Notes: generated from the letters alone by a model not told the origin. DNA of 64,000 nucleotides from an uncultured Roseovarius sp. (GCA_951812895.1 OX638333.1:1726366-1790365); one strand, 5' to 3'. Positions 18,692-28,400 are shown, counted from the stretch's first letter. Numbers and translations are program-made.

Positions 18692-20188
18692 TCAGGTGGA
18701 TAATTCGAGGGTGCGGGTGGTGTTCTGCTGGGAAACCGGATGTAAGGTGAGCAATGTCTCACCGTTCGATATTGGCACCAAAGAACAATCGATATCAGTT
18801 TCATGTTCGTTTATCGTTGTGATTATCGGTTTGCTCAGGCTTTTTGCACGGATCGCTTCGAACGCATCATCCCAGAAATTCGATTTAGGGAATGTCTGAG
18901 CACAAATTTCCAGCAGCTCCCGCACAGTCACGTCTTTGAATTTTTCAGTGTCGACTTTGAGAACCTGGGCAAGTCTGTCATTGCTGAATATCAGCGTGCC
19001 ATTTGTTCCAAAGACTGCGATCGCAAGTTGCAAATGATTCAGAACGGATTGGCGTAACTCCAGCTGGGCGCGAAAGCGCCGGGTGAGAGAAATGTCATCG
19101 GTTTTATTCTCGAACAAAAACGCCACTGCCCCATCTGGATGAGATCGCCCCATCACACGATAGGTTCGGCCGTCCGGCAAGAACCAGTTTTCAAGATAAA
19201 CGCCACCTGTAGCTGTCTGGATCATCGCGTTGATTTGCGAGCGCCAGTCAGGATAATTTTTAGGTTCAGGCAGAATGTGGCGATCGCGAAGCTGATCAAA
19301 GAAGCTGAACAAATCTGGCTGTGCGCTCAGAAACGGAGCGCTTAAAGTCGTTAGGTCAATAAGAGCCGGATTGAACAGGGAAAGCTGTCGTTTGCGGTCA
19401 AATATAGCAAGACCAGTAGTCAGATTGGCGAATGTTTTCGTAAAGGTCTGAACAAATTCACGGCTAATGGTTTCAGCTTGTACAGCTCGCGACACGTCGG
19501 TGATGTAGTGGAAATTCTGTTTCAGCGCGGCGACTGTCCGCAGCTCAAAATCTTGGCGATCCTGCCCTGTGCCAAAACCGAATGAAATGGGCGCATCTGT
19601 GCTGTGGTCCGTTATGTCGAGAATCTTTCGCACCTCATCGGGCGAAAACTTGTCGAACAGAGAATTGCCCCATTCAAACCGGCCAACGGAATCTGTGACG
19701 CAGATCGCGCATGGGGCATTTTCGAGGGCTGCATGATGTGCTTCATAGGATCTTGCCAGAGCGTTCGTTTGGTGTCGTGCCACAGGGCTAATGAAATCCG
19801 GGTCGGAGAGGGTTATACGATGTGTGTTGTCATCAGACGTGATGGTAAGCGTCGCCTGATCATCCGTTGGAATTGCGGATATCGTATGAGGTAGCTCACG
19901 CTGAAACTGCCCTAAATCGATTGGTAGATTGCCGAACCGACCATCAAGCCAGGACCGCAAATCAACCCATGTTGTCAGATTGGCCAGATCTGCAGATTGC
20001 GTGTTTTGCCCTGCGTCCATGTCCACCAGCAGTTCATCCCTGAACAGGAAATAGATTGAAGATGTTTGGGTCGATAGCGGCGAACGACTGGTACGAAGTG
20101 GGGCAGAGATGAGCAGCAGGACCAAAAAAGAAATTGCTGCTACCACAATTGGTATCAACAATATTTGCCAACCCTGTACGCTACCCAT
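18692..20188 (-). CDS. Membrane-anchored PAS-domain protein without a kinase domain
   Basis: 498 residues. A single hydrophobic N-terminal segment (~residues 8-29) anchors the protein. Two or three PAS-like modules follow: CAICVTDSVGRFEWGNSLF (~155), TTGLAIFDRKRQLSLFNPAL (~260) and LAIAVFGTNGTLIFSNDRL (~395). No histidine-kinase, GGDEF or EAL domain follows; the chain ends soon after the last PAS. It lies beside regB on the same strand, with a CtrA-type box ~50 bases before the start. It could sense a signal and pass it to a partner, or be what remains of a larger kinase; the role is unknown. Confidence 0.75.
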   Translation of the reverse strand: MGSVQGWQILLIPIVVAAISFLVLLLISAPLRTSRSPLSTQTSSIYFLFRDELLVDMDAGQNTQSADLANLTTWVDLRSWLDGRFGNLPIDLGQFQRELPHTISAIPTDDQATLTITSDDNTHRITLSDPDFISPVARHQTNALARSYEAHHAALENAPCAICVTDSVGRFEWGNSLFDKFSPDEVRKILDITDHSTDAPISFGFGTGQDRQDFELRTVAALKQNFHYITDVSRAVQAETISREFVQTFTKTFANLTTGLAIFDRKRQLSLFNPALIDLTTLSAPFLSAQPDLFSFFDQLRDRHILPEPKNYPDWRSQINAMIQTATGGVYLENWFLPDGRTYRVMGRSHPDGAVAFLFENKTDDISLTRRFRAQLELRQSVLNHLQLAIAVFGTNGTLIFSNDRLAQVLKVDTEKFKDVTVRELLEICAQTFPKSNFWDDAFEAIRAKSLSKPIITTINEHETDIDCSLVPISNGETLLTLHPVSQQNTTRTLELST

Positions 20189-20237
20189 TCGCAGGCCCTG
20201 CTTGTTTTCAAATCAGGCCCAGCTTGGATTTCTTTGG

Positions 20238-20252
20238 TTAATCAGACGTTAA
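20238..20252 (-). promoter_or_regulatory. CtrA-type full site
   Basis: TTAA, seven bases, TTAA, with C after the second half on the minus strand, matching the alphaproteobacterial CtrA consensus TTAA-N7-TTAAC. It lies 50 bases upstream of the PAS-protein start and in its orientation. Confidence 0.6.
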
Positions 20253-20273
20253 TGTGCGTATTTTGCCGATGGT

Positions 20274-21668
20274 TTAAGAGCGGATGGGTTGGTTCAATCC
20301 CAATGGTGATTGCGTTCTGTTTGTACCTGCATCAATTGCTGCGCGTGGCCAGATGACTTCGACAAAGGCACCGGTACGGTCCGCATATGCAGCGCGGTTA
20401 CGGAAGGAATCAGATCCATTCGCGAAACTCAGATCTGCGCCAGACCGTTCCAACAGCGTTTTAGCAATGAACAGGCCCAAGCCCATCCCTTTGTATTCCG
20501 GGCGCCTTGGGTCAGGTGTTGGATCGCGCCTGCGCACAAAGGGATCACCGATGCGCCCCAGAACTTGTGATGGATAACCGTGCCCGTCATCCATGATGCG
20601 GATGGCTATTTTGTCTGCTGACCAAGAGCTTTCTACCCAGACATTTTCCTGCGCAAAATCCACCGCGTTTTGAATTAGGTTCCGCAACCCGTGAATAATC
20701 TCAGACTGGCGAAAAATGGCTGGCTGTGTGTCGGCAGCCTTCTCTTCTGGTTGGTGATTGAAATGAAGCGACTTACCTCTGTCGATGTGAGGTTCTGCGG
20801 CCTCTTCCAGAACGGCAGACAAGGGCGCGGTGCGTAAATGTAAATCATCTTTGCCGGCGCGGCCCATAGTCTGCAAAATATCGCGACACCGATCTGCCTG
20901 CTCTCGGATAAGCATGGCGTCAGAATGCAGTTCCTCGTTATCGGAAAGCTCTTCGGCAAGTTCAGCGCTGGCAAGCTTGATCGTGGCCAATGGTGTGCCC
21001 AGCTCATGCGCCGTTGCGGCAACAACGCCGCCCAAATCGGTAAGCTTTTGCTCACGGGCGAGTGCCATTTGCGTTGCCTGAAGCGCCTCTGACATCGCGC
21101 GCATTTCGGATACAATCCAACGCGCGTAGACCCCCAAAAAGATCACGCCAATGACAATGGCAATCCAATTGCCGAACAAAAATATATCAGGCACGCGAAG
21201 AATGGTTCCCTGTTCCGTATGAAGTGGCAGATGAAACACGATCAGGATCGAAGCGATAAGGATGGCCGTCGAGCCAAGGAAAATGGTTGAACGCGATGAC
21301 AGCGCGGCGGCAGAAACGGTAACCGGGCCAACAATTAGGATCGAAAACGGGTTATGAAGACCACCAGTCAGATACAGCATCAACGCGAGCTGAATCAGGT
21401 CAAATGTTACAATGGTCAGGGTCTCTTTTTCCGAAAGACGTTTATTTTCGGGAAATATAAATGCGGCTACCAAATTGCTGATTACTGAAACGCCAACCGT
21501 CAGGTAACATAGCCCAATCTCAAGTGTCAGATTGTAAAGTCTTTGCGCAATGATGAGCGCCGCAACCTGCCCGATGATCGCGCCCCATCGCAACAACACC
21601 AGCGTTCGCAACCTGATCCAGTTGTCGCTTCTGCGGGTGAGTCTGTGGCCAAAGCCGTGATCAGTCAT
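20274..21668 (-). CDS. regB: Redox-sensing histidine kinase RegB/PrrB
   Basis: Inner-membrane sensor of the RegBA system that sets photosynthesis, respiration and carbon/nitrogen genes by redox state in Rhodobacter. About six membrane segments, with the ubiquinone-linked GGLHNPF at residues 102-108 in one periplasmic loop. The H-box AHELGTPL carries H221; the redox cysteine corresponds to C261 in ADRCRDIL; both are four residues off R. capsulatus H225 and C265. The GHGYPSQ and GLGLFIAKTLL ATP boxes follow. I start it at the ATG at 21668 (MTDHGFGHRL); a start 25 codons upstream would add an unusual tail. Divergent from senC, as in Rhodobacter. Confidence 0.95.
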   Translation of the reverse strand: MTDHGFGHRLTRRSDNWIRLRTLVLLRWGAIIGQVAALIIAQRLYNLTLEIGLCYLTVGVSVISNLVAAFIFPENKRLSEKETLTIVTFDLIQLALMLYLTGGLHNPFSILIVGPVTVSAAALSSRSTIFLGSTAILIASILIVFHLPLHTEQGTILRVPDIFLFGNWIAIVIGVIFLGVYARWIVSEMRAMSEALQATQMALAREQKLTDLGGVVAATAHELGTPLATIKLASAELAEELSDNEELHSDAMLIREQADRCRDILQTMGRAGKDDLHLRTAPLSAVLEEAAEPHIDRGKSLHFNHQPEEKAADTQPAIFRQSEIIHGLRNLIQNAVDFAQENVWVESSWSADKIAIRIMDDGHGYPSQVLGRIGDPFVRRRDPTPDPRRPEYKGMGLGLFIAKTLLERSGADLSFANGSDSFRNRAAYADRTGAFVEVIWPRAAIDAGTNRTQSPLGLNQPIRS

Positions 21669-21761
21669 TTGTGAATGCGCCAACCGTTGCAAGTTCTGGT
21701 TCCGATGATAGATGTGCCACAGAGCGGGTGTGAAGCCCAGCACTGAGGAAAGGTTAGAAAT

Positions 21762-22376
21762 ATGCGTGCCATTGCGATTGTAGCGACGCTTGCTGCCCTT
21801 GGGATGCTGGGTGGGGTGTATTTTCTGACAATGCGAGGATCAGATGATCAGTTTGCCAGCTGCCGCGCAGGTCAAATTGCCGGTGGAACAAGTGTTATAG
21901 GCGGCCCTTTCACACTCGTTGACCACACCGGTGCGACGGTTACTGAAAAAGAGGTAATTGACCAGCCTTCGCTGATCTACTTTGGCTACACCTTTTGCCC
22001 CGATGTATGCCCGGTGGATGCCGCCCGAAATGCAATCGCGGTTGAGATTTTGGAGGAGCGCGGTGAAATTGTGAAACCAGTGTTCATTTCGATAGATCCG
22101 GAACGCGATACGCCAGAAGTATTGGCCGGCTTCATAGAAAACATGCATCCACGGATGGTGGGATTGACTGGTAGCGATGATCAGGTTTCCGAGGCCAGCA
22201 AAGCCTATCGTACATTTTACCAAAAGCAGGAAACCGGAGATGAATATTATCTGGTGGATCATACAACACTGACCTATCTGAGCCTGCCGGAAACCGGATT
22301 TGCAGAGTTTTTCCGCCGCGAGGCTTCACCAGAAGACATGGCGGACACCGTCCAGTGCTTTATTGACGCGAGCTGA
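21762..22376 (+). CDS. senC: SCO1/SenC/PrrC family copper chaperone / thiol protein
   Basis: Membrane-anchored periplasmic thioredoxin-fold protein that helps load copper into cytochrome c oxidase and links oxidase activity to RegB signalling. One N-terminal hydrophobic anchor (residues 3-24), copper-binding C79-P-D-V-C83 in YFGYTFCPDVC, and the third ligand H167 in VDHTTLTYL. 204 aa is normal. It lies between divergent regB and regA, the conserved order. Confidence 0.94.
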   Translation: MRAIAIVATLAALGMLGGVYFLTMRGSDDQFASCRAGQIAGGTSVIGGPFTLVDHTGATVTEKEVIDQPSLIYFGYTFCPDVCPVDAARNAIAVEILEERGEIVKPVFISIDPERDTPEVLAGFIENMHPRMVGLTGSDDQVSEASKAYRTFYQKQETGDEYYLVDHTTLTYLSLPETGFAEFFRREASPEDMADTVQCFIDAS

Positions 22377-22454
22377 CCTCAGCAGAGCGTTTGACGGTCA
22401 TTTCGACGCAGGATACACATCTACCTAGCATTGAATGCCAACTGGAGGGGCGGA

Positions 22455-23006
22455 ATGGCCACAGATTTGCGCGAAATCGGTGAAGATAAGTCCCTGTTAC
22501 TGGTCGATGATGATGAACCGTTCTTACGGCGACTAGCGAAAGCCATGGAAAAGCGTGGGTTCGAAGTTGAGACCGCGGCATCTGTAGCGGCAGGAAAGGC
22601 CATAGCAACCGCGCGCCCACCTGCATACGCCGTTTGCGATTTGCGGCTCGAGGATGGCAATGGCCTGGATGTAGTCGAGGTGCTGAGGGAAAAGCGCCCC
22701 AGTTGCCGGGTTGTGGTGTTGACCGGCTATGGGGCAATTGCGACGGCAGTTGCAGCGGTCAAGATCGGTGCCACGGATTACCTGTCCAAACCCGCAGATG
22801 CGACCGATATCACCAATGCATTACTTGCATCCGAGGACGAGATGCCCCCGCCACCAGAAAATCCGATGAGTGCGGACCGCGTGCGGTGGGAACATATTCA
22901 GCGGGTCTACGAGTTGTGTGATCGGAATGTGTCCGAGACTGCCCGCAGGTTGAATATGCATCGCCGGACGTTGCAGCGGATTCTGGCGAAACGGTCACCG
23001 AAATAG
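22455..23006 (+). CDS. regA: Redox response regulator RegA/PrrA
   Basis: DNA-binding response regulator partnered with RegB. Receiver domain with acidic pocket VDDDE, phospho-acceptor D62 (CDLRLEDG) and the conserved K in LSKPAD. A proline linker (PPPPENP) leads to a Fis-type helix-turn-helix (VSETARRLNMHRRTLQRIL) at the C-terminus. The start at 22455 has GGAGGGG just upstream and gives 183 residues, about the family's usual size; an ATG eight codons earlier lies before that ribosome site. The 54-base gap to senC suggests co-transcription. Confidence 0.96.
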   Translation: MATDLREIGEDKSLLLVDDDEPFLRRLAKAMEKRGFEVETAASVAAGKAIATARPPAYAVCDLRLEDGNGLDVVEVLREKRPSCRVVVLTGYGAIATAVAAVKIGATDYLSKPADATDITNALLASEDEMPPPPENPMSADRVRWEHIQRVYELCDRNVSETARRLNMHRRTLQRILAKRSPK

Positions 23007-23015
23007 TCAGCTTTC

Positions 23016-23501
23016 TCAAAGGTCAAAGCGTTTCTTGATCTTGCTCACAATGGTTCCATCATCAAGCTTGGCGCGCTCAATTCGATCATAGGTTTCGAAT
23101 CCCCGGCTTTGATAATAGGCCAGTCCACCTGCATTGTCGGCACGGATTGTGGCATTGATCCAACGATACCCAAGACTGATTGCGGCCTTTCTTGTCGCTT
23201 CAAACAGCGCGGAACCGACACCAAGCCCCGAGTGCCCCAACCGTGCATATGTCGCGATGTCAACTGCGTCTGCTGTCAGGTTGACATGTGGCTCGATCCA
23301 CTGAAACCCCAAGGGCAATCCGTCACCATCTTCAGCGAGGTGCCACGCAGATTTACCATCGTATCGCTCTACCCACTCGGTCAATGTTGCCCGGGAAACG
23401 GGAGTTGTTTTTGCGGTGGTTCCACCCTTCGCAATGATCTCATTAAGAAGATTTGAAAGTACGCCCGCATCAAGCGTTCCTGCGCGGCGAACGTGAATCA
23501 T
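23016..23501 (-). CDS. GNAT family N-acetyltransferase
   Basis: 161 residues with the GNAT fold. Acetyl-CoA motif A reads LGHSGLGVGSALFEATRKAA, followed by INATIRADNAGGLAYYQSRGFE, the usual motif B. Closest in look to phosphinothricin/methionine-sulfoximine-type acetyltransferases, but the substrate cannot be read from sequence. It overlaps the upstream HD gene by four bases (ATGA), so the two are translationally coupled. Confidence 0.85.
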   Translation of the reverse strand: MIHVRRAGTLDAGVLSNLLNEIIAKGGTTAKTTPVSRATLTEWVERYDGKSAWHLAEDGDGLPLGFQWIEPHVNLTADAVDIATYARLGHSGLGVGSALFEATRKAAISLGYRWINATIRADNAGGLAYYQSRGFETYDRIERAKLDDGTIVSKIKKRFDL

Positions 23502-24091
23502 GCTGTTTCATCGAGTAATGTCTGGAACCGCTCAAGATAGTCCACACGAACCTCTGTTGGTGGACGCAAAAGCAAGTCCAAGCCTTCGATTATCGAAAGG
23601 TCTGGCGCACCGAAAAATCGGTTCGCTTCGGGCACTGAAAATCCAGCAATATGGGTTGCTTCTATCCAGGCGCTGATCTTGTCCGCTTTCTTAATCTGTT
23701 TTTTGACGTTTGACGGAATCGCCGCTGGCAGACCAAAGCGGATGTGAATTGCTGCCGCGAGTCGCTTGTCCAGCTCATCATAACCCGGTCCGACCGCTGC
23801 CTTGACCGGGGAAATCATGTCGCCGATGACATATTCAGGTGCGTCATGTAGCAATGCGGCCAGCTTCCATTTGGGCTCAGCTCTTGGATTCAGCATGGAA
23901 TAGAGTCTTTCAACCAGTAAAGAGTGCTCAGCAACCGAATAGGGAAAATCACCGTCTGTCTGCCCGTTCCAGCGGGCAACAAAACTTAACCCGTGAACGA
24001 TATCTTCAATTTCGATATCGACAGGTGTCGGATCAAGCAGATCGAGCCTGCGACCCGAAAGCATTTTTTGCCAGGCGCGCGATTTGGGCAA
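23498..24091 (-). CDS. HD-domain hydrolase (YfbR-like)
   Basis: 197 residues with the metal-dependent HD fold: SVAEHSLLVERL (H), LAALLHDAPEYVIGDM (HD) and a later KKADKISAWIEA (D). The arrangement matches the YfbR/5'-deoxynucleotidase-like branch that dephosphorylates small nucleotides. The exact substrate is inferred. Forms a two-gene unit with the GNAT gene downstream. Confidence 0.85.
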   Translation of the reverse strand: MPKSRAWQKMLSGRRLDLLDPTPVDIEIEDIVHGLSFVARWNGQTDGDFPYSVAEHSLLVERLYSMLNPRAEPKWKLAALLHDAPEYVIGDMISPVKAAVGPGYDELDKRLAAAIHIRFGLPAAIPSNVKKQIKKADKISAWIEATHIAGFSVPEANRFFGAPDLSIIEGLDLLLRPPTEVRVDYLERFQTLLDETA

Positions 24092-24139
24092 GTGACCTCC
24101 GGTAAATTGTTCCTCGCTTAGCCAGTGATAGCGGCGCTA

Positions 24140-25051
24140 TCAGGGATTTGCAAAATCTTGGATGATCGCGGCAAGGAGAGGTGAATCTCGCCGTGCGGCG
24201 AGAAAGTTGTATCCTTTGTATCGGTCGGTTTTGGCCGACTGAATCTCAGAGATATCTGTCAATTGATGAAGTCCATTTTCGATGGAATAGAGACTTATAT
24301 TCGGAAGGTTTAGCAAATGCGCACTAGGACCACAGGTCTGATCTGATCCATGATCTTCGTAGATCAATAGGCTCCCTTCTTCTAACGTGCGCATTGCGCC
24401 ATTAATCGCCGATATTTCCGCTCCTTCGACATCAAGCTTAATAAGTGCTGCAGCGTTGTTGGGGACCAAATCATCAATGGAAAGAGTCTTTACGTTTTCA
24501 GTAGAGCCAGGTGGAATTACTTCATTTCTTGATGCAAGTCGGGCGGATGCATGACTGTTGTGCGTGTTTACAAATGTAAAAACCTCACCTGAATGGGTGT
24601 GTATCGCGGCCTTATGAAGAGTTACATTATTGAGACTTCGGGTGTTTTCACACAGGTATTTGAATGTTTCAGAAGCAGCTTCGACCGCATGCACGTTTTC
24701 GAACAATCCTGATGCGCGCACTGACCAGTACCCTTTGTTTGCACCTAGATCGCAAAAAAGATCTGTGTGTTGAGCAGAGGCGCGTAGCACCTGGTCAACC
24801 TCTGGCTCATAATTTCCTACGAAAAGAGCGAAGCGGGTCCAGTACGTATCATCAAGATAGATTTTGAACCGGACACCTGAATCCAAATTCTGAAACACGG
24901 CATTGTCGGATCCGAAAAGGCGGGCAAGATTGCGTGCAAAAATGCCAAACAAGTAACGATTAACTGCGAGCCGGTACAGCAACATGAGCAATGCGTATTG
25001 TACCCGTGCAGCTCTGCTGCTGAAGGAAAGTTGCGCGTTTTTAGGTTTCAT
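24140..25051 (-). CDS. FkbM family methyltransferase
   Basis: SAM-dependent O-methyltransferase of the FkbM type: LFCDLGANKGYWSVRASG is motif I and ALIKLDVEGAEISAINGA is the diagnostic D-V-E-G-A-E block. About 303 residues from the ATG at 25051 (MKPKNAQLSF); an in-frame start 42 codons upstream gives a low-complexity extension that I reject. FkbM proteins often methylate glycans or glycolipids, which fits the polysaccharide locus starting at 27.4 kb, but this gene lies outside it beside core genes. Confidence 0.85.
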   Translation of the reverse strand: MKPKNAQLSFSSRAARVQYALLMLLYRLAVNRYLFGIFARNLARLFGSDNAVFQNLDSGVRFKIYLDDTYWTRFALFVGNYEPEVDQVLRASAQHTDLFCDLGANKGYWSVRASGLFENVHAVEAASETFKYLCENTRSLNNVTLHKAAIHTHSGEVFTFVNTHNSHASARLASRNEVIPPGSTENVKTLSIDDLVPNNAAALIKLDVEGAEISAINGAMRTLEEGSLLIYEDHGSDQTCGPSAHLLNLPNISLYSIENGLHQLTDISEIQSAKTDRYKGYNFLAARRDSPLLAAIIQDFANP

Positions 25052-25342
25052 GGGTTCTGGATTTCGAGAAATGTGATCAACAGGTAAGGCCCACCCAGCC
25101 AAGGCACAATGACAATCGCGACTCTGTGATTGTGACCATTGTGCCACTCCCAATTTGGGGTGCCACGATTTTGCCACAATTCAGGCGCAGCATGAACGCA
25201 TCGCAGTTGATTGCTGCCAATTTGATCCGGCTGGTGAATTACGAGTGAAGTGCCGGATCATTCAACAAGCGATTTCTTGGGGGGCGCTGATCGGCTTCTC
25301 CCTCCGCTTGCGCCCCTCACCAACGAGTGAAAGGAGCTTGAT

Positions 25343-25657
25343 ATGTTCAGGCATCTGATGGCGGCAAGCATAATATTCGGCGCGATCATGATATCGTTAC
25401 CGGCACATGCCGCAAATTGTGCCGCCCGTGATCTGGTCGTTGAACGGCTCAAAATTAGGTATGACGAAAGCTTTGCCGCGGCAGGGCTTCAATCTATGCG
25501 CGAAACACAAACCATGGTCGAAGTTTGGGCATCACAAGAAACCGGGACATTTACGGTCATGTTGACTACGCCGGAGGGTTTAAGCTGCATCGTCGCGACC
25601 GGCACAGACTGGCATCAGGTCACGATGGATGCGGAAAAGCCGGAACAGAGCAGCTAA
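25343..25657 (+). CDS. Small secreted protein of unknown function
   Basis: 104 residues with a clear Sec signal peptide (hydrophobic residues 6-20, cleavage after AHA near residue 23). AAAGGAGC lies 10 bases before the ATG. The mature part has two cysteines (NCAARDLV and LSCIVATG), which may form a disulphide. No family recognised. It is transcribed towards ahcY, 116 bases away. Confidence 0.65.
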   Translation: MFRHLMAASIIFGAIMISLPAHAANCAARDLVVERLKIRYDESFAAAGLQSMRETQTMVEVWASQETGTFTVMLTTPEGLSCIVATGTDWHQVTMDAEKPEQSS

Positions 25658-25703
25658 ATCTTACGATCGGTTCAGAATCTGATGATGGGTGTGTGACCCG
25701 CTA

Positions 25704-25766
25704 AAACACGCATTGCCCAATAGCTGGTTGGGTGTTATCTGCCTTGCAAAATTGAAATGCAAGGAG
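25704..25766 (+). promoter_or_regulatory. Structured ahcY leader with sequestered ribosome site
   Basis: Two hairpins are visible. The first pairs CCCAA (716-720 of the 25 kb block) with TTGGG and extends, past a bulge, through AACA with TGTT (25705-25736). The second pairs CCTTGCA (25742-25748) with TGCAAGG (25758-25764), burying the AAGGAG ribosome site of ahcY. Such a layout can control translation initiation, perhaps in response to SAM or SAH; I could not match it to a named riboswitch consensus. Confidence 0.4.
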
Positions 25767-25773
25767 CCGTTTT

Positions 25774-27159
25774 ATGGCAAAGGATTATGTGGTCAAGGAT
25801 ATTGACCTGGCCGCTTTTGGGCGCAAAGAACTTGATATCGCGGAAACTGAAATGCCGGGCCTGATGGCTCTGCGCACAGAGTATGGTGAATCAAAGCCTC
25901 TGACAGGTGCCCGGATCGTTGGCAGCCTGCACATGACCATCCAAACCGCCGTTCTGATCGAGACGCTGGTTGCATTAGGCGCAGACGTGCGTTGGGCGTC
26001 GTGCAACATCTTCTCGACACAAGACCATGCCGCTGCAGCGATTGCCGCTGGTGGCACGCCGGTTTTCGCGATCAAAGGTCAGACACTGGAAGAGCATTGG
26101 GATTACCTTGATAAATCCTTTATGTTCCCGGAAGGCGCGAACATGATCCTCGACGATGGCGGCGACGCCACGCTCTACATCCTGCTGGGTGCGCGTATCG
26201 AGGCGGGTGAAGAATTCGGCGTACCAGGTTCCGAAGAAGAAGAAGTCATTCAGGCGCAGATCAAAAAGCGTATGGCGGCATCGCCTGGTTGGTTCACCAA
26301 GACCCGCGAAGATATCCAGGGCGTTTCCGAGGAAACCACTACCGGGGTTCATCGTCTTTATGATCTGCATAAGAAAGGTCAGCTGCCATTCCCAGCGATC
26401 AACGTGAATGATTCTGTGACCAAGTCGAAGTTCGACAATAAATACGGTTGTAAGGAATCGCTGGTAGACGGCATCCGCCGCGCCACTGACACCATGATGG
26501 CTGGCAAGGTTGCCGTTGTTATGGGTTACGGCGATGTTGGAAAAGGCTCTGCCGCATCACTGCGCGGTGCCGGTGCACGTGTGAAAGTTACCGAAGTTGA
26601 TCCGATCTGCGCGCTTCAGGCCGCGATGGACGGTTTCGAAGTCACAACCCTTGAAGATGAAGTTGCCAGCGCTGATGTGTTCATTACCACAACAGGCAAC
26701 AAGGACGTGATCCGCATCGAGCACATGCGTGAGATGAAGGACATGGCAATCGTTGGCAACATCGGCCACTTTGACAACGAAATTCAGGTTGCTGCGCTGA
26801 AAAATCACATATGGACCAACATCAAAGAACAAGTCGACATGATCGAGATGCCTTCGGGCAGCCGTCTGATTCTGTTGTCTGAGGGACGTTTGCTTAACCT
26901 TGGTAATGCGACGGGTCATCCTTCGTTTGTGATGTCCGCCAGCTTTACCAACCAGGTTCTGGCGCAGATCGAACTTTGGACCAAAGGCGACGAGTATCAG
27001 CCAGGCGTCTACATCCTACCCAAGCATCTGGACGAAAAGGTTGCACGCCTGCACCTTGGTCGCATCGGTGTGAAGCTGTCACAGATGACCAAGGAACAAG
27101 CTGACTACATCGGCGTTCCACAGGAAGGCCCCTACAAACCCGAGCATTACCGCTACTAA
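25774..27159 (+). CDS. ahcY: Adenosylhomocysteinase
   Basis: Cytosolic NAD-dependent enzyme that splits S-adenosylhomocysteine into adenosine and homocysteine, relieving inhibition of methyltransferases. Substrate-site blocks [30 protein letters not shown] and the NAD site [13 protein letters not shown] are present, ending in the conserved KPEHYRY. Full length at 461 aa. AAGGAG ribosome site 8 bases upstream, inside a hairpin. The regBA-ahcY neighbourhood is seen in Rhodobacter. Confidence 0.97.
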   Translation: MAKDYVVKDIDLAAFGRKELDIAETEMPGLMALRTEYGESKPLTGARIVGSLHMTIQTAVLIETLVALGADVRWASCNIFSTQDHAAAAIAAGGTPVFAIKGQTLEEHWDYLDKSFMFPEGANMILDDGGDATLYILLGARIEAGEEFGVPGSEEEEVIQAQIKKRMAASPGWFTKTREDIQGVSEETTTGVHRLYDLHKKGQLPFPAINVNDSVTKSKFDNKYGCKESLVDGIRRATDTMMAGKVAVVMGYGDVGKGSAASLRGAGARVKVTEVDPICALQAAMDGFEVTTLEDEVASADVFITTTGNKDVIRIEHMREMKDMAIVGNIGHFDNEIQVAALKNHIWTNIKEQVDMIEMPSGSRLILLSEGRLLNLGNATGHPSFVMSASFTNQVLAQIELWTKGDEYQPGVYILPKHLDEKVARLHLGRIGVKLSQMTKEQADYIGVPQEGPYKPEHYRY

Positions 27160-27413
27160 GCAAATCGCGTCGAAAAAGCGGGCGTCGAGAGTTTACCCTC
27201 TTCTAGGGTGTAAATTCGACCAAGATAAAGGCGTCTATAATTCTCGAATTTGAGACACAAAGATCAGCTCAATAACGCAATCTGTACTTCAATACTACCA
27301 AGGCGTGATCGCCCAATGCAAACTGTCCGGGCGACTCAAACCAGTGTTAGCCAATAGCCTCCAACCGGATTGTTGGAATGAGAATGAAAATACGTCATGC
27401 GGAGCGAAACGTA

Positions 27414-28268
27414 ATGAATGAAAACATAGATAACGTACTCAATGAATTGTGGGAGGAAAATTTAAAAAAATTTCCTTTCAAGGGCTATATCAATCCCGCA
27501 AGAAAATCAGCGTATTGCGCAATGTCGAAAATGCTGCATCCGCATGTGCCTGCGAATTCAAAAATTTTAGATTTTGGATGTGGGCCGCTGGATAAAACTT
27601 TTATGTTTAAGAGCCTCAGCAATGATCTATACGCATTCGATACGCTCGAGGATATCTGGCACACGGTTGATGGTAACGATTCGACGATCAAGAAGTATGC
27701 TAAGGATTCTGGAATCAACTTTATCGACAACTTCAATGATATTAAAAACCATCAATACGATGTGATCATGCTACACGATGTTGTAGAGCATTTTCACATG
27801 TCGCCGAAAAGCCTGCTGAACGAACTCATTGGGTATCTGAAAGACGGTGGGTTGCTGGTCCTCACGGTGCCGAATGCCGGCAACATACGCAAACGGTTTC
27901 ACTTGATGAAGGGCAAGACCAACTATCCGCGTTACGAGTATTTCTATTGGTACCCAGGAAAGTGGGATGGGCATGTGCGAGAATATGTAAGGGGAGACTT
28001 GGACTCATTGGTGCACTTTCTCGGTCTAAATAAGGTTGAACTGCACACTTTTCACATTCACCTGGATGCCTTGTCCAAGGTAGCTCGGCCAATTTGGAGA
28101 GCAGTCTCAACGCTCATTCCTAACACCCGAGATTCCTTCTATTTGATTGCGCGAAAGCCAGATGGCTGGATCCCCAGACATAAACCCACGAAAGAAGAGT
28201 TCGAAACAGCATTTGGTCGACAGTATTTCTCAAGATTGCTCGATCAAGAGAAGCTGAAATGGGAATGA
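27414..28268 (+). CDS. Class I SAM-dependent methyltransferase
   Basis: About 284 residues. Motif I ILDFGCGPLDKT, post-motif acidic residues, VIMLHDVVEHF (motif II/IV) and KDGGLLVLTVPNAGNIRKR mark a Rossmann methyltransferase of the kind found in polysaccharide loci. I start it at the ATG at 27414 (MNENIDNVL), with CGGAG upstream, and not 12 codons earlier. First gene of the A+T-richer polysaccharide region; it follows ahcY by ~250 bases that hold no gene. Its target sugar is unknown. Confidence 0.8.
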   Translation: MNENIDNVLNELWEENLKKFPFKGYINPARKSAYCAMSKMLHPHVPANSKILDFGCGPLDKTFMFKSLSNDLYAFDTLEDIWHTVDGNDSTIKKYAKDSGINFIDNFNDIKNHQYDVIMLHDVVEHFHMSPKSLLNELIGYLKDGGLLVLTVPNAGNIRKRFHLMKGKTNYPRYEYFYWYPGKWDGHVREYVRGDLDSLVHFLGLNKVELHTFHIHLDALSKVARPIWRAVSTLIPNTRDSFYLIARKPDGWIPRHKPTKEEFETAFGRQYFSRLLDQEKLKWE

Positions 28269-28400
28269 TTACAAACTTTCAAAGTCGAATCTAAACGAAA
28301 GTACGGATACCTATATCTTCTAGTCGGCTACAATTGGACAAATGTAAAAGATTCCGAATTTTGCTGCTAACCAAAACCAAATCGTTTGAAAGGCGTAACC

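Noticed and set aside
25658-25773. Named SAH or SAM/SAH riboswitch before ahcY
   Set aside because: The conserved elements I know of these classes are not visible; only an unnamed structured leader is reported.
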